Notes under the pieces: model-generated
Told to the model about the DNA's origin: nothing
Seen by the model: the letters and a program-made list of their open reading frames with translations, nothing else
Database searches by the model: none
Shown: positions 1-8,919 of the stretch, piece after piece
How positions within the stretch are numbered: position 1 is the stretch's first letter
Layout of the letters: each line of letters opens with the position of its first letter
Made by a program: the position numbers and the translations under genes
Assembly: GCA_020636405.1 (NCBI GenBank)
Contig: JACJXW010000004.1
Coordinates: 1,178,001 to 1,242,000 of the forward strand
Source: Lewinellaceae bacterium
Lineage (GTDB): Bacteria > Bacteroidota > Bacteroidia > Chitinophagales > Saprospiraceae
Direction: 5' to 3'
Length of the DNA: 64,000 bases

Positions 1-537
1 CCGCATCTTCAGCGCCATCTCTCTCTTGCTGCTGATGAAATCATAGGAAAATTCAAAATTAGCAGGGACAACACCGGTGCTGTTGGCAATGATGTTGTTG
101 GCAGCAGTGCTGACCGTGCTCTTTTTGATCTCTTCCACGGTGAAAGACGGCTGAATATTCCCGTCTACTACGTCAATGGAAATGGTGCCTCCGGCGCGCT
201 TGACGGCGATGACGTCGGGGGTGGCCTGGTTGAGGCTCTTGCCCTGCAACAGGCTGCCCGGGTAGATCACCGAGGCGTTGGGGTTGAATAGGGGAAAGCC
301 ACTTTGTCCTCCCGCCGCGTCCTGTATCCTCAGCGTCCGGGTGACGCAATTGAATTCTACATCATTTATGGTTTCGGCGGACTGCTCCTCGGCAATGACC
401 TCTTCGCTCCGGTTGACGGAGGGGAAATCACCACCGGCCGCAAAAACAGCCTCAAAGCTGTCGGAAGGCGTGTTGTTCTCTTTATTACAGGCGAGGGCCA
501 GGAGCAGAGTGAATACCGCTAATAGGGTCTTTTTCAT
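1..537 (-). CDS. Cholesterol-dependent (thiol-activated) cytolysin-like lipoprotein, partial
   Basis: The reading frame starts at the ATG complementary to 535-537 and runs open for 179 codons to the window edge, so only the N-terminal part is present. It opens with a lipoprotein signal (MKKTLLAVFTLLLALAC). A stretch around residues 90-130 reads VIYPGSLLQGKSL, then PDVIAVKRAGGTISIDV. This matches the conserved YPGALL...NPTLLAVDRAPMTYSIDLPG region of thiol-activated cytolysins. It is followed by SFTVEEIKKSTVSTAANNI and VPANFEFSYDFISSKREMAL, in the same order as the family's SVRGAVNDLL...VPARMQYE...HSMEQLKVKF segment. The family makes secreted pore-forming toxins, and Bacteroidota carry CDC-like relatives. 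The membrane-inserting helices and the undecapeptide would lie beyond the edge, so pore formation cannot be judged. It is divergent from dnaE. Confidence 0.8.
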   Translation of the reverse strand, partial: MKKTLLAVFTLLLALACNKENNTPSDSFEAVFAAGGDFPSVNRSEEVIAEEQSAETINDVEFNCVTRTLRIQDAAGGQSGFPLFNPNASVIYPGSLLQGKSLNQATPDVIAVKRAGGTISIDVVDGNIQPSFTVEEIKKSTVSTAANNIIANSTGVVPANFEFSYDFISSKREMALKMR

Positions 538-826
538 GGTCAATTTTTTAGGTTTTTAGAATGGGGGAGCAGCGCCGCTTCCGATGGTTCAAAAGTGCAG
601 CTAAAGGGGGGGAACCCCAAGAAATCAGGGTGGACAAAGGGTGGACAGGGGGGATTTGGCCGATCGGCTGTTTCGGGATTGGTTGATTCGGAACCTTAGT
701 CTCAAGAAAATTCACCAACAATTTGTGGAAAACTTAAAACAAATTTGTTTTATGAACTGCATCGAAAACGGTAACTTCGGTGTTGTATTCAAGAGTTGCC
801 CTTCTTGTAAAACGAAGAACTGACTT

Positions 827-866
827 GTTGATTCGTTGATTCGTTGATTCGTTGATCCGTCGATCC
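827..866. repeat. Tandem 8-bp repeat GTTGATTC
   Basis: Three perfect GTTGATTC units (827-850) are followed by GTTGATCC and GTCGATCC, giving five units. It lies upstream of dnaE. Confidence 0.85.
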
Positions 867-951
867 GGCTTTGTGAAATTTGTTGAATGAGGCAGCTGCC
901 TCTATCCGGCCGGCCGCTGAATCAACCGAATCTGACGGACGTTATTCATTT

Positions 952-983
952 ACACATTCACACATTCACACATTCACACATTC
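952..983. repeat. Tandem 8-bp repeat ACACATTC in the dnaE leader
   Basis: There are four perfect ACACATTC units, ending six bases before the dnaE start codon, in the place a ribosome binding site would occupy. Changes in unit number by slippage would alter the spacing or structure of the leader. Confidence 0.85.
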
Positions 984-989
984 CCTAAC

Positions 990-3900
990 ATGCCAGAGTT
1001 CGTACACCTTCACTGCCATACCCAATATTCCTTGCTCGACGGAGCAACGGACATCGGAGCGATGATGGACAAAGCGGCCAGAGACGGGCAGAAAGGCGTC
1101 GCCCTTACTGATCACGGCAATATGTTCGGCGCTTTCAAGTTCGTATCCGAAGCCGAGAACCGGGGCCTCAAACCGATCGTCGGCTGCGAGTTCTACCTGG
1201 TGGAAGACCGCCATAAACAGTCCTTCTCCCGCGCCGCCGGAGAACAGGACAACCGTTACCACCAACTGCTGCTGGCTAAAAACCAGAAAGGGTACGAAAA
1301 CCTGTCCAAGCTTTGCTCCCTGGGTTTTATCGAAGGGCTGTACGGTAAATTCCCCCGCATTGACAAAGAACTGATCGAGCAATACCACGAAGGGCTGATC
1401 GCCACCAGCTGCTGCATCGGGGCGGAGATCCCGCAAGCCATTATGCACGGCAAACTGGAAGACGCCGAAAAGAAACTCCGCTGGTGGCTGGACCTGTTTG
1501 GCGAAGACTACTACATCGAACTGCAGCGCCACCGCGGACTGGAGAATATCGACGGCCTGGGCATCAGCCAGGAGGATATTAACCAGCAATTGCTGCAATT
1601 CGCCAGAAAATACAACGTCAAGGTCATCTGTACCAACGATTCCCACTACCTGGAGGAAGACGATTATCTTCCCCATGATATCCTGTTGTGCATCAACACC
1701 AACAGCCTGGTAGAAGAAATGAACCGCTTCAAATTTCCCAGCTCCGACTTCTACTTCAAGACGCAGCAGGAAATGAGCCGGTTGTTTCACGATGTACCGG
1801 AGTCGGTAGACAATACCATCGAGATCTTCGACAAGATCGACAAGCTGACGCTGGCGCGGGATATCCTGCTGCCGGCTTTCCCTTTGCCCAAGGGATTCAA
1901 AGACCAGGATGATTACCTCCGGCACCTGACCTATGAGGGCGCCAAGCGCCGGTACGGCACGATCACTCCCGAGATCAAGGAACGACTGGACTTCGAGCTG
2001 CAGGTGATTAAAAACTCGGGTTATCCCGGGTACTTCCTCATCGTTCAGGATTTTACCACCACGGCCCGGCAGATGGGCGTATCCGTAGGGCCGGGACGGG
2101 GTTCGGCTGCGGGTTCGGCAGTGGCTTACTGTATCGGCATCACCAACGTCGACCCCATCAAGTACGACCTGCTGTTCGAGCGTTTCCTCAACCCGGAGCG
2201 GGTCTCCATGCCGGATATTGACATTGATTTCGATGATGAAGGGCGGCAGAAAGTGATCGATTATGTGATCGAGAAATATGGCCAGAACCAGGTGGCGCAG
2301 ATCGTCACCTACGGTACGATGGCGGCCAAAATGTCCCTGCGCGACGTCGGACGGGTGCTCAATGTGCCCCTCCCGGAGGTGGACCGGGTGGCCAAAACCT
2401 TCCCTGCCCACCTCAAAGCCTCCCTGCGCGGGGTGCTGGCCCCGGGAGATGTGGACCCCAAACTCAAAGAGGTGCTCAACTCCGAGGAGATCGAAAAGGC
2501 CTACCAGTTCCGCCAATTGGCGGAAGGGCAGGATACCATCGGAGAAATGATCCGCACGGCCCAGAAGCTTGAAGGTTCGGTGCGCAATACCGGCATTCAC
2601 GCCTGCGGTGTGGTGATCACTCCGGATGAGATCACCAAATACGTGCCCGTCAAGGCGGATAAGGAGACCGGGATGCTCGTCTCCCAGTTCGACAACAGCG
2701 TGGCCGAAGCCGCAGGCCTGCTGAAGATGGACTTCCTCGGCCTCAAAACCCTGACCATCATCAAGGACGCGGTCCGAATGGTGGAAGAGAACCACGGCGT
2801 CAAACTGGATATGGATGAGGTTCCGCTGGATGATGAAAAGACCTACGAGCTTTTCCAGCGCGGCGATACGGTCGGCATCTTCCAATACGAATCCCACGGG
2901 ATGCAGAAGTACATGAAGGAGCTGAAGCCGACTACCTTCGAGGACCTTATAGCCATGAACGCGCTGTATCGTCCCGGCCCGCTCGAATACATTCCCGAGT
3001 TCATCGACCGCAAACACGGCCGCAAACCGGTGACGTATGACCTGGATGCGATGTCGGAGTATCTTCATGAGACTTACGGAATTTGCCTGACAGGAGGCGC
3101 CCTCGTTCATGATGCGACAACAGGGAAGCCCGTGCGGATTGATTCCCTCATGGATAAGGTGGGCGAATTTTACGTGCAAGGAGTTGATGAACAATTGAAT
3201 ACCTGCCGTGCGAAAATGACCCATTGGGTATGCAATGGCCGCAAGCCGGTTTATGCGGTGAAGTTGCGCAGTGGGGCCAGCATTAAAATGACCTCCAACC
3301 ACGAGGTGCTGACGGAAGAAGGATGGCGGGAGATCGGGCAGCTTGGTGCGGGGGATCACATCGCCACGCCGAGGAAGTTGGAGGTTGATTATGAAAAAAT
3401 GGGTAATCGTGGCCAATTGAGAGTTCTGGCTTATCTGATTGCGGACGGAGCGCTCTCTGGAAAAGGGCCGACTGCCGAATTTGTATCAAAATCGCCGCAA
3501 TTGGTGGAAGCTTACACGGATAGTGTTTTGAGTTTTCCAGACCTCGAGGTTTCTACCTTACAACAAGTACGGGAGGTAACTCGCGTAATGGTATCCGGAG
3601 TAAATAAAACCCATTACCATCAGCCTAACAGCCTGGTTGCTTTCCTCCGAAAATGGAAACTGAAAAGTAAGAATGGAGGCTGCCGGTCACATGAAAAGTT
3701 CATCCCGGATTTTGTCTTCGGGTTGGCAGAGGGAGATATTGCTTTTTTCCTGGCTGCCCTTTGGGATTGTGATGGGCACATAGGAGAACGGCTTTGTCAC
3801 TTTAAGACTATTTCCCCGCGATTGGCATACGGTGTCCGTACTTTATTGCTCAGGCTGGGAGTTCAATCCACAGTGTATGAGTCTATATATGAGAGTCAAA

Positions 3901-5780
3901 GGCATGGAAGGGATATGACTGCTTACCAGGTGACAGTCTACGACCTGGCTGCTTTTCAGGAAATGATCGCACCTCATCTGTTATCCAAAGAGATGCAGCG
4001 GAATCATTCCAATGGAACTTTCTTTAAAGATTCCATAAACAGGAAGCTTTTCATGAAAGAGCTTAAGGAAGCATGGAAAGGCTCTGCCCGCGCCTTGATG
4101 GCAACCCACGGCTTTGATAGGCAGCATTTACTTCCTAGCCGTTTGGAAAAACATTCCCGGATAGCGGCAGATGCAGTTCGGCCACTCCTAAAGCATTTGG
4201 ATCTTCCAGAGACATCCCGCCGCCTAAATGTCCGTTGGGATGAGATCATCTCCATCGAACCAGCGGGAGAAGAACTCGTATACGATATAACGGTCGAGGG
4301 CATCCACAATTTCGTCGCCAACAATATTATCGTTCACAACTGTGTCTATCAGGAGCAAGTAATGCTCCTCTCCCAGAAACTGGCCAACTTCACCAAAGGC
4401 CAGGCCGACCGCCTCCGCAAAGGCATGGGGAAAAAGAAAAAAAAGGAGATCGATGCCCTCTACCCGCTCTTCATCGAGGGCGGCACCGGCAACGGCCACC
4501 CTAAGGACGTCCTCGACAAGGTCTGGAAGGACTGGGAAGCCTTCGCTTCCTACGCCTTCAACAAGTCGCATTCGACCTGTTATGCTTTTGTGGCCTTCCA
4601 GACGGCCTACCTCAAAGCGCACTATCCGGCCGAGTTCATGGCCAGCGTGCTGACGCACAACAAGAACGACATTTCCAAGATCACCTTCTTCCTGCAGGAG
4701 TGCAAGCGCATGGGGCTGATGGTACTTGGGCCGAGCGTGAACGAATCTGCTTCCGACTTTTCTGTCAACAGGGATGGCCACGTTCGCTTCGGCCTGTCGG
4801 CACTGAAAGGGGTAGGAGAGGGCCCCGTGGAGGAGATCCTGAAAGAACGGGAGGAAAATGGCCCCTTCGAGACCCTCTTCGACATGGTGCGCCGCCTGAG
4901 CTTGAGAGCCGTCAATAAGAAGGTACTGGAAAGCCTCGCCTTGGGCGGTGGCTTCGACTGCTTCGAGAGCGTCACACGTTCTCAGTATTTTGCCCCTTCC
5001 GAAAAGTACGATACCCTGCTTGAGCACGCCCTGCGGTACGGCAATGCCTACCAGTCCCAAAAGGCTCAGGCCGTCAATTCTCTCTTCGGAGAGACGGATG
5101 AGGTGATGATCCCCGAACCGGAGATCCCTAAATGCCCGCCCTGGCCCCTGCTCGAGAAACTCAACCATGAAAAGGCCGTTACCGGTATCTTCATCAGTGG
5201 CCATCCGCTGGATGATTACCGCCTGGAAGTCGAGAATTTCACGACCTGCTCTCTGAATGAAGTGGACGATAATCAGAACCGCCCGGCCCTCAACCTGGCG
5301 GGTATGGTGACGGTCGCGCGCCACATGGTCAGCCGCAATGGCAACGGCTGGGGCATCTTCGAACTGAGCGACTATAACGGATCCTATGAGTTCAAACTCT
5401 TTGGGGAGGACTACCAGAAGTTCAAGCACCTCTTCGAAGAGGGTAAGGCCTTGTTCGTCAAAGGCGGCTGGCAGCGCAGCTGGCGCGGCGACGGCATGGA
5501 GTTCAAGATAAAGGATGTCAAATTGCTGGAAGGGGTTGCGGAGAACCTGGCCGATTCCATTACCCTCAAACTACCGCTCGAAACCATTACTCCCGGCCTC
5601 ATCGATCGTATCGACGAGCTGTGTAAGCAGCACCAAGGCCCTCATCGCCTCCGCATGGAACTGCTGGACAAATCCAACCGGATGCGCCTGGCCATGGCGG
5701 CCAAAGAACGCAGGGTGAACGCGACGAATGGGTTCATTGTGGAGCTGGAAAAGCTGGGGGTGGAGTATCAGGTGAGCTGA
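990..5780 (+). CDS. dnaE: DNA polymerase III subunit alpha, intein-containing
   Basis: This is the replicative polymerase catalytic subunit. The 1596-residue precursor minus the 419-residue intein leaves about 1177 residues, the usual DnaE length. It begins with the PHP domain (HLHCHTQYSLLDGATD, residues 5-20). The polymerase palm aspartates lie in MPDIDIDFDDEGR (D409, D411) and in KMDFLGLKTLTII. The tail has helix-hairpin-helix sequence and an OB fold (LAGMVTVARHMVSRNGNGWG). The protein is split at the conserved YGI/CVYQEQVM site by the intein at 3084-4340. The ATG at 990 directly precedes the conserved MPEFVHLHCHTQYS start. The upstream ACACATTC array leaves no Shine-Dalgarno sequence, which is common in this phylum. 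A long antisense frame opposite the gene is a codon-bias shadow. Confidence 0.97.
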   Translation: MPEFVHLHCHTQYSLLDGATDIGAMMDKAARDGQKGVALTDHGNMFGAFKFVSEAENRGLKPIVGCEFYLVEDRHKQSFSRAAGEQDNRYHQLLLAKNQKGYENLSKLCSLGFIEGLYGKFPRIDKELIEQYHEGLIATSCCIGAEIPQAIMHGKLEDAEKKLRWWLDLFGEDYYIELQRHRGLENIDGLGISQEDINQQLLQFARKYNVKVICTNDSHYLEEDDYLPHDILLCINTNSLVEEMNRFKFPSSDFYFKTQQEMSRLFHDVPESVDNTIEIFDKIDKLTLARDILLPAFPLPKGFKDQDDYLRHLTYEGAKRRYGTITPEIKERLDFELQVIKNSGYPGYFLIVQDFTTTARQMGVSVGPGRGSAAGSAVAYCIGITNVDPIKYDLLFERFLNPERVSMPDIDIDFDDEGRQKVIDYVIEKYGQNQVAQIVTYGTMAAKMSLRDVGRVLNVPLPEVDRVAKTFPAHLKASLRGVLAPGDVDPKLKEVLNSEEIEKAYQFRQLAEGQDTIGEMIRTAQKLEGSVRNTGIHACGVVITPDEITKYVPVKADKETGMLVSQFDNSVAEAAGLLKMDFLGLKTLTIIKDAVRMVEENHGVKLDMDEVPLDDEKTYELFQRGDTVGIFQYESHGMQKYMKELKPTTFEDLIAMNALYRPGPLEYIPEFIDRKHGRKPVTYDLDAMSEYLHETYGICLTGGALVHDATTGKPVRIDSLMDKVGEFYVQGVDEQLNTCRAKMTHWVCNGRKPVYAVKLRSGASIKMTSNHEVLTEEGWREIGQLGAGDHIATPRKLEVDYEKMGNRGQLRVLAYLIADGALSGKGPTAEFVSKSPQLVEAYTDSVLSFPDLEVSTLQQVREVTRVMVSGVNKTHYHQPNSLVAFLRKWKLKSKNGGCRSHEKFIPDFVFGLAEGDIAFFLAALWDCDGHIGERLCHFKTISPRLAYGVRTLLLRLGVQSTVYESIYESQRHGRDMTAYQVTVYDLAAFQEMIAPHLLSKEMQRNHSNGTFFKDSINRKLFMKELKEAWKGSARALMATHGFDRQHLLPSRLEKHSRIAADAVRPLLKHLDLPETSRRLNVRWDEIISIEPAGEELVYDITVEGIHNFVANNIIVHNCVYQEQVMLLSQKLANFTKGQADRLRKGMGKKKKKEIDALYPLFIEGGTGNGHPKDVLDKVWKDWEAFASYAFNKSHSTCYAFVAFQTAYLKAHYPAEFMASVLTHNKNDISKITFFLQECKRMGLMVLGPSVNESASDFSVNRDGHVRFGLSALKGVGEGPVEEILKEREENGPFETLFDMVRRLSLRAVNKKVLESLALGGGFDCFESVTRSQYFAPSEKYDTLLEHALRYGNAYQSQKAQAVNSLFGETDEVMIPEPEIPKCPPWPLLEKLNHEKAVTGIFISGHPLDDYRLEVENFTTCSLNEVDDNQNRPALNLAGMVTVARHMVSRNGNGWGIFELSDYNGSYEFKLFGEDYQKFKHLFEEGKALFVKGGWQRSWRGDGMEFKIKDVKLLEGVAENLADSITLKLPLETITPGLIDRIDELCKQHQGPHRLRMELLDKSNRMRLAMAAKERRVNATNGFIVELEKLGVEYQVS
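3084..4340 (+). mobile_element. DnaE intein with LAGLIDADG homing endonuclease
   Basis: In-frame protein intron occupying precursor residues 699-1117. The splicing blocks are complete: Cys1 (CLTGGALVHDATTGK), a block B TxxH (MTSNHEVLTEEGW), block F (VYDITVEGIHNFVANN) and the terminal His-Asn (IIVHN), followed by Cys+1 of the C-extein (CVYQEQ). This is a standard class 1 intein. Between the splicing halves sit two LAGLIDADG motifs, LAYLIADGA (Asp819) and LAALWDCDG (Asp928). Both acidic residues are present, so the endonuclease could be active. The insertion differs from the cyanobacterial split-intein site, whose C-extein resembles the later AFNKSHS of this protein. Base composition looks more AT-rich than the flanking dnaE, which fits horizontal acquisition. 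Confidence 0.96.
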
Positions 5781-5927
5781 GGGTTTTGATTTTTGATTGG
5801 AGATTTCCTGACGGATGTGCGCAATGGAAGTATCCTGGCTGCCAGCCTCAGTATTTGATTGCCCTGCCTCCCTGGCGGGGAGGATAGAAAATCTGTCTGC
5901 TTTTTTTAAAAAGGCAGGAGTACGCAT

Positions 5928-5956
5928 AGAGTGCGGCTTGGGTTGTGCCGCACTCT
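5928..5956. other. Hairpin between convergent dnaE and TPR gene
   Basis: There is a perfect 10-bp stem, AGAGTGCGGC / GCCGCACTCT, with a 9-base loop and no T tract. It may help end transcription of the two converging genes. Confidence 0.4.
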
Positions 5957-5995
5957 GAAGCATTCAATCGGGTGATCCCTATCATACCGTTTTCC

Positions 5996-6718
5996 TCACT
6001 GTTCCAGTTCTGGCAATAGTTTATCCTTCACCCAGCTGAATTCGGGAGCTGCGGCCAGTGCTTTCTGGTAAGCGCTGTGGGCGTTGTCTTTCTGCCCGTC
6101 GGCATGCAGCGCCTGGCCGAGCATGGCGAGGCACTGCAGGTACGCCCAGTTGTGTTCAGTACCTTGCGCTTCAAAGCCCTGGCAGGCCAACCGGAAGCCT
6201 TCAATGGCCTTTTGGAGGTCGCCTCCGAAAGCGGGGGGGGTGTAGAAGAGGTTATTGCTGTGCTGCAGGCGGACGAAGGGGTTGTCGGGTTCGAGCTCCA
6301 TCGCCCGGGCGGCATTTTTGCTCGCCTGTGCCCCCAAGAACGGGCCTTTCAGAGGTGCTAGGGCGACCTTCATACCCAGAATGCCGGAATAAAGAGCATG
6401 GGCCGCCGCGCCGCCGCCTTCTTTCAGCAGTTTTTTGGTTTGCTTTGCCGCCTCATCCAGCAGTTGTTCCGCAGAGGCTTCGTCCTGGTGAGCAAAGCAT
6501 GCTCCTACGGCCCCGTATTTGGCCTTGGCCAGGGCCAGAGCTGCGACAGGATTCGGCGCCTGCCGGTATTCGGCTTCCATCTCCTGAATGATAGCCTTCA
6601 GTTGCGCCAGGTTATTTTTTTGGTAAGCCTGGTAATAGCGTGCCTCGCGGGATGCCGGCTGGGCGGCGGCGGCGACAACGGCCAGTAAACTGATCCATAA
6701 GATGAAATACTTTTTCAT
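5996..6718 (-). CDS. Exported TPR-like protein
   Basis: 240 residues with a Sec signal peptide (MKKYFILWISLLAVVAAAAQ). The mature part is alpha-helical, with repeats of the form ALALAKAKYGAVGACFA, AIEGFRLACQGFEAQ and ALHADGQKDNAHSAYQKAL that resemble tetratricopeptide units. A PPAFGGDLQKAIEGF stretch is typical of a small family of exported Bacteroidota TPR proteins. It probably acts as a periplasmic protein-protein scaffold, with partner unknown. It converges with dnaE and is divergent from the LytS/LytTR pair at 7009. Confidence 0.75.
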   Translation of the reverse strand: MKKYFILWISLLAVVAAAAQPASREARYYQAYQKNNLAQLKAIIQEMEAEYRQAPNPVAALALAKAKYGAVGACFAHQDEASAEQLLDEAAKQTKKLLKEGGGAAAHALYSGILGMKVALAPLKGPFLGAQASKNAARAMELEPDNPFVRLQHSNNLFYTPPAFGGDLQKAIEGFRLACQGFEAQGTEHNWAYLQCLAMLGQALHADGQKDNAHSAYQKALAAAPEFSWVKDKLLPELEQ

Positions 6719-7008
6719 AGCGGGTCGAAAATTTTGGTTCGATACAAAGAAGGGAAGGAATATTTACAGCCGCCAGTCTGATTGACGGCTGATGCCTGCA
6801 GATTGACGAATGGTTCCGGGAAGGGCCGAAAACAGGTGTATGCCTGTTGCCGTCTCCCGCAAACGGCCACTGGCCATGGAGATCCTGCTGTTGACCCACC
6901 CGATCCTGTCATTGATAAAAAGGGCTTTGGAAAAAAGTCAGTTTTTTCTCATTTTTTGGGATGCAATCAGGTGTCCTGAGTCCGCAACCAAAAGTTTTTC
7001 CGCCTGGT

Positions 7009-8025
7009 ATGACAAAACGCGCTATCAGCATCACGGCACAATTGGCAGGATGGGGATTGTACACCCTGTTCTGGGCATTGGTTTCTTCTCCCCGGCCTCT
7101 CCAGCCGCTCTCTCTGGCCACGAGTTCCGTCTTTACGCTGTTCAATGCGGCGGCAGTATATGTATTGTTGTTGGTGCTGGTGCCCGGTTTGCTCCGGCCC
7201 CGGCGGTACTGGCAGTTTGGCCTGGGCCTGGCCCTGTTGCTGGCGCTGGATGCCGCCCTGCTTGCCGCGGCCCTGTACGGGTGGTTCAGCCTGGTGGAAC
7301 CCGCCCTGCTGGAAGTGTTCTTTTACCCGGGCAACCTGGCGATGAAGGCGGCCATCGGCAGTACCCTTTCCGTCACTTTTCCCGCCCTGGGAGTTTACCT
7401 CATTTTTGAATGGATACAAGTAGAAAAGCACAACCGGCAGTTGAGGGAGGAAAAGTTACGGGCAGAACTGGAAGTGTTGAAAAACCAGCTCAATCCTCAC
7501 TTCCTGTTCAACGCCCTTAACAGCATCTATTTTCTGATCAAAAAGGATCCTGAGGCTGCAGCTGAAGCCCTGGCCGGCTTTTCCAACCTGCTTCGTTATC
7601 AGCTGTACCTGGCAGATGCGGAACGCATTCCCCTGCAGCAGGAACTGGATTATCTGGAACAATACATTAAGCTGGCCCGGTTGCGCCTGCCTGCCGGGCT
7701 GAACCTCAGGATCAGCCTGCCCCGGCAGCTCAACGGTGAACAGATCCCCCCGTTGTTGCTGTTACCATTGGTTGAAAATGCCTTCAAACACGTGGCACGC
7801 AAAAACGGAGAGATCTGTATTGAAGCTTCGGTAAATGGAGAAGAGCTCCGCTTTTTTACCCGGAACAATACGGAACCCCGGCGGCGGCAGGAAGGGGAAA
7901 CCGGAGGCCTGGGCCTTCAGAATGCCCGGCGGCGGCTGAAGCTGGCCTATCCTCAGAAGCATGCCCTGGATATCCGTAATGAAGACAGTTGGTTCGAAGT
8001 TCACCTTAAATTAAATCTGTCATGA
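7009..8025 (+). CDS. LytS-family sensor histidine kinase
   Basis: A membrane kinase of the YehU/LytS type (His_kinase plus HATPase_c). Four hydrophobic helices fill residues 1-135, followed by a coiled linker (VEKHNRQLREEKLRAELEVL). The phospho-acceptor motif is LNPHFLFNALNSIYFL (His164), with an N-box in LLLPLVENAFKHVA and a G-box in GGLGLQNARRRL. I chose the ATG at 7009 because it directly precedes the first membrane helix; an in-frame ATG at 6961 would add 16 residues. The stop overlaps the start of the LytTR regulator by four bases (ATGA), so the two are translationally coupled and form one two-component system. The signal is unknown. Confidence 0.9.
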   Translation: MTKRAISITAQLAGWGLYTLFWALVSSPRPLQPLSLATSSVFTLFNAAAVYVLLLVLVPGLLRPRRYWQFGLGLALLLALDAALLAAALYGWFSLVEPALLEVFFYPGNLAMKAAIGSTLSVTFPALGVYLIFEWIQVEKHNRQLREEKLRAELEVLKNQLNPHFLFNALNSIYFLIKKDPEAAAEALAGFSNLLRYQLYLADAERIPLQQELDYLEQYIKLARLRLPAGLNLRISLPRQLNGEQIPPLLLLPLVENAFKHVARKNGEICIEASVNGEELRFFTRNNTEPRRRQEGETGGLGLQNARRRLKLAYPQKHALDIRNEDSWFEVHLKLNLS

Positions 8026-8729
8026 GATGCATGATCGTCGATGACGAGCCTCTGGCACGCGAAGGGCTGGCGGAATATGTGGAAAAGATCAATTTCCTTT
8101 CCCTGGAAGCTACTGCCGAAGGGCCGCTGGATGCCTTGCCCTCCCTGGAAGCAGGCCGCGTCGACTTGCTTTTCCTCGACATTCAGATGCCGGGCATGAA
8201 CGGCCTGGATTTCCTCCGCATCCTTCGTAGGCCTCCACTGACGGTCATCACCACCGCCTACCCCAGCTTCGCTCTCGAAGGCTACGAACTGGAAGTGCTG
8301 GATTACCTCGTCAAACCAATTACTTTTCAGCGCTTCCTGAAAGCCGCCCTCAAGGCCCGGCGGCAATTTCACCTTCTTAAAGAAACCGGTGGCCAGGCTG
8401 ATGCCGCCGGGCACATTTTTGTAAAATGCGCAGGCAGGATCGAAAAGGTGGCCCTCTCGGAACTGCTGTTCGTGGAGAGTATGGAGAATTATGTGCAGCT
8501 CTATACCAAAGAACGACGGTTAACTACCTTGCTGCCGCTGAAAAATCTGATGGAAGAATTGCCGACGCCTCCTTTCTGCCGCGTTCACCGTTCCTTCCTG
8601 GTTAACCTGGAAAAGGTACAGGCCCTGGAAAGCAACCAACTGCATATAGGCCAACACCGTATTCCAGTCAGCCGCCAGAATGCCGAAGCGGTGCGTAAAG
8701 CCCTGTTGGGCGGGCGCTTGTTGGAATAG
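8022..8729 (+). CDS. LytTR-family response regulator
   Basis: 235 residues. The receiver domain at residues 1-120 has the acidic pocket VDDEP, the phospho-accepting Asp53 (LLFLDIQMPGMNG), Thr in TTAYPSFA and Lys in DYLVKPITFQRF. A LytTR DNA-binding domain follows at about 140-230 (LLFVESMENYVQLYT, FCRVHRSFLVNLEKV). It is the partner of the kinase encoded immediately upstream, with overlapping start and stop. LytTR regulators bind paired direct repeats; no such pair was recognised nearby. A hairpin follows at 8759-8782. Confidence 0.93.
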   Translation: MRCMIVDDEPLAREGLAEYVEKINFLSLEATAEGPLDALPSLEAGRVDLLFLDIQMPGMNGLDFLRILRRPPLTVITTAYPSFALEGYELEVLDYLVKPITFQRFLKAALKARRQFHLLKETGGQADAAGHIFVKCAGRIEKVALSELLFVESMENYVQLYTKERRLTTLLPLKNLMEELPTPPFCRVHRSFLVNLEKVQALESNQLHIGQHRIPVSRQNAEAVRKALLGGRLLE

Positions 8730-8758
8730 AGGTGATAGTAAAACTACCCTGCCTTGTC

Positions 8759-8782
8759 AGCCCTTTTCCGGATAAAAGGGCT
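8759..8782 (+). terminator. Hairpin after the LytTR gene
   Basis: A 9-bp perfect stem, AGCCCTTTT / AAAAGGGCT, lies 30 bases after the stop. It lacks a T tract, so it is only a possible terminator or 3'-end stabiliser. Confidence 0.35.
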
Positions 8783-8871
8783 ATTCGCTCTATTACTGAA
8801 AAGGGGATAATTATTTTTTTGAAATTAACCAAATTTCCCGAACCATAATTGAGATCGCCTGTTATGATAGT

Positions 8872-8895
8872 AAAGCTATTATTGAATATAGCTTT
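8872..8895 (+). other. Leader hairpin of TPR gene
   Basis: AAAGCTAT / ATAGCTTT stem followed by TCTTTTATTTC, 24 bases before the ATG at 8920. It could be a weak terminator or a leader structure. Confidence 0.3.
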
Positions 8896-8919
8896 TCTTT
8901 TATTTCAAATTTGATCCTT

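Larger units (their letters stand above)
538..989. other. Divergent intergenic region, cytolysin-like gene / dnaE
   Basis: This 452-base gap lies between two divergent genes and must hold both promoters, though I could not place either firmly. Its right half carries two tandem arrays of 8-base units (listed separately). A 60-codon frame at 641-823 has no recognisable features and is not called. Confidence 0.6.

Noticed and set aside
641..823. 60-codon frame in the dnaE upstream region
   Set aside because: No signal peptide, domain or promoter, and no stop-to-start context suggesting translation.
966..3416. 816-codon open frame antisense to dnaE
   Set aside because: It lies exactly opposite the conserved polymerase reading frame, has no start context or known domain, and long antisense frames are expected from this codon bias.
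3084..4340. Group I or II intron in dnaE
   Set aside because: The insertion keeps the reading frame and has full protein-splicing motifs, so it acts as an intein and not as an RNA intron.
4224..5429. 401-codon antisense frame over the dnaE C-terminal part
   Set aside because: Same reason; it also begins inside the intein, so it could not be an independent conserved gene.
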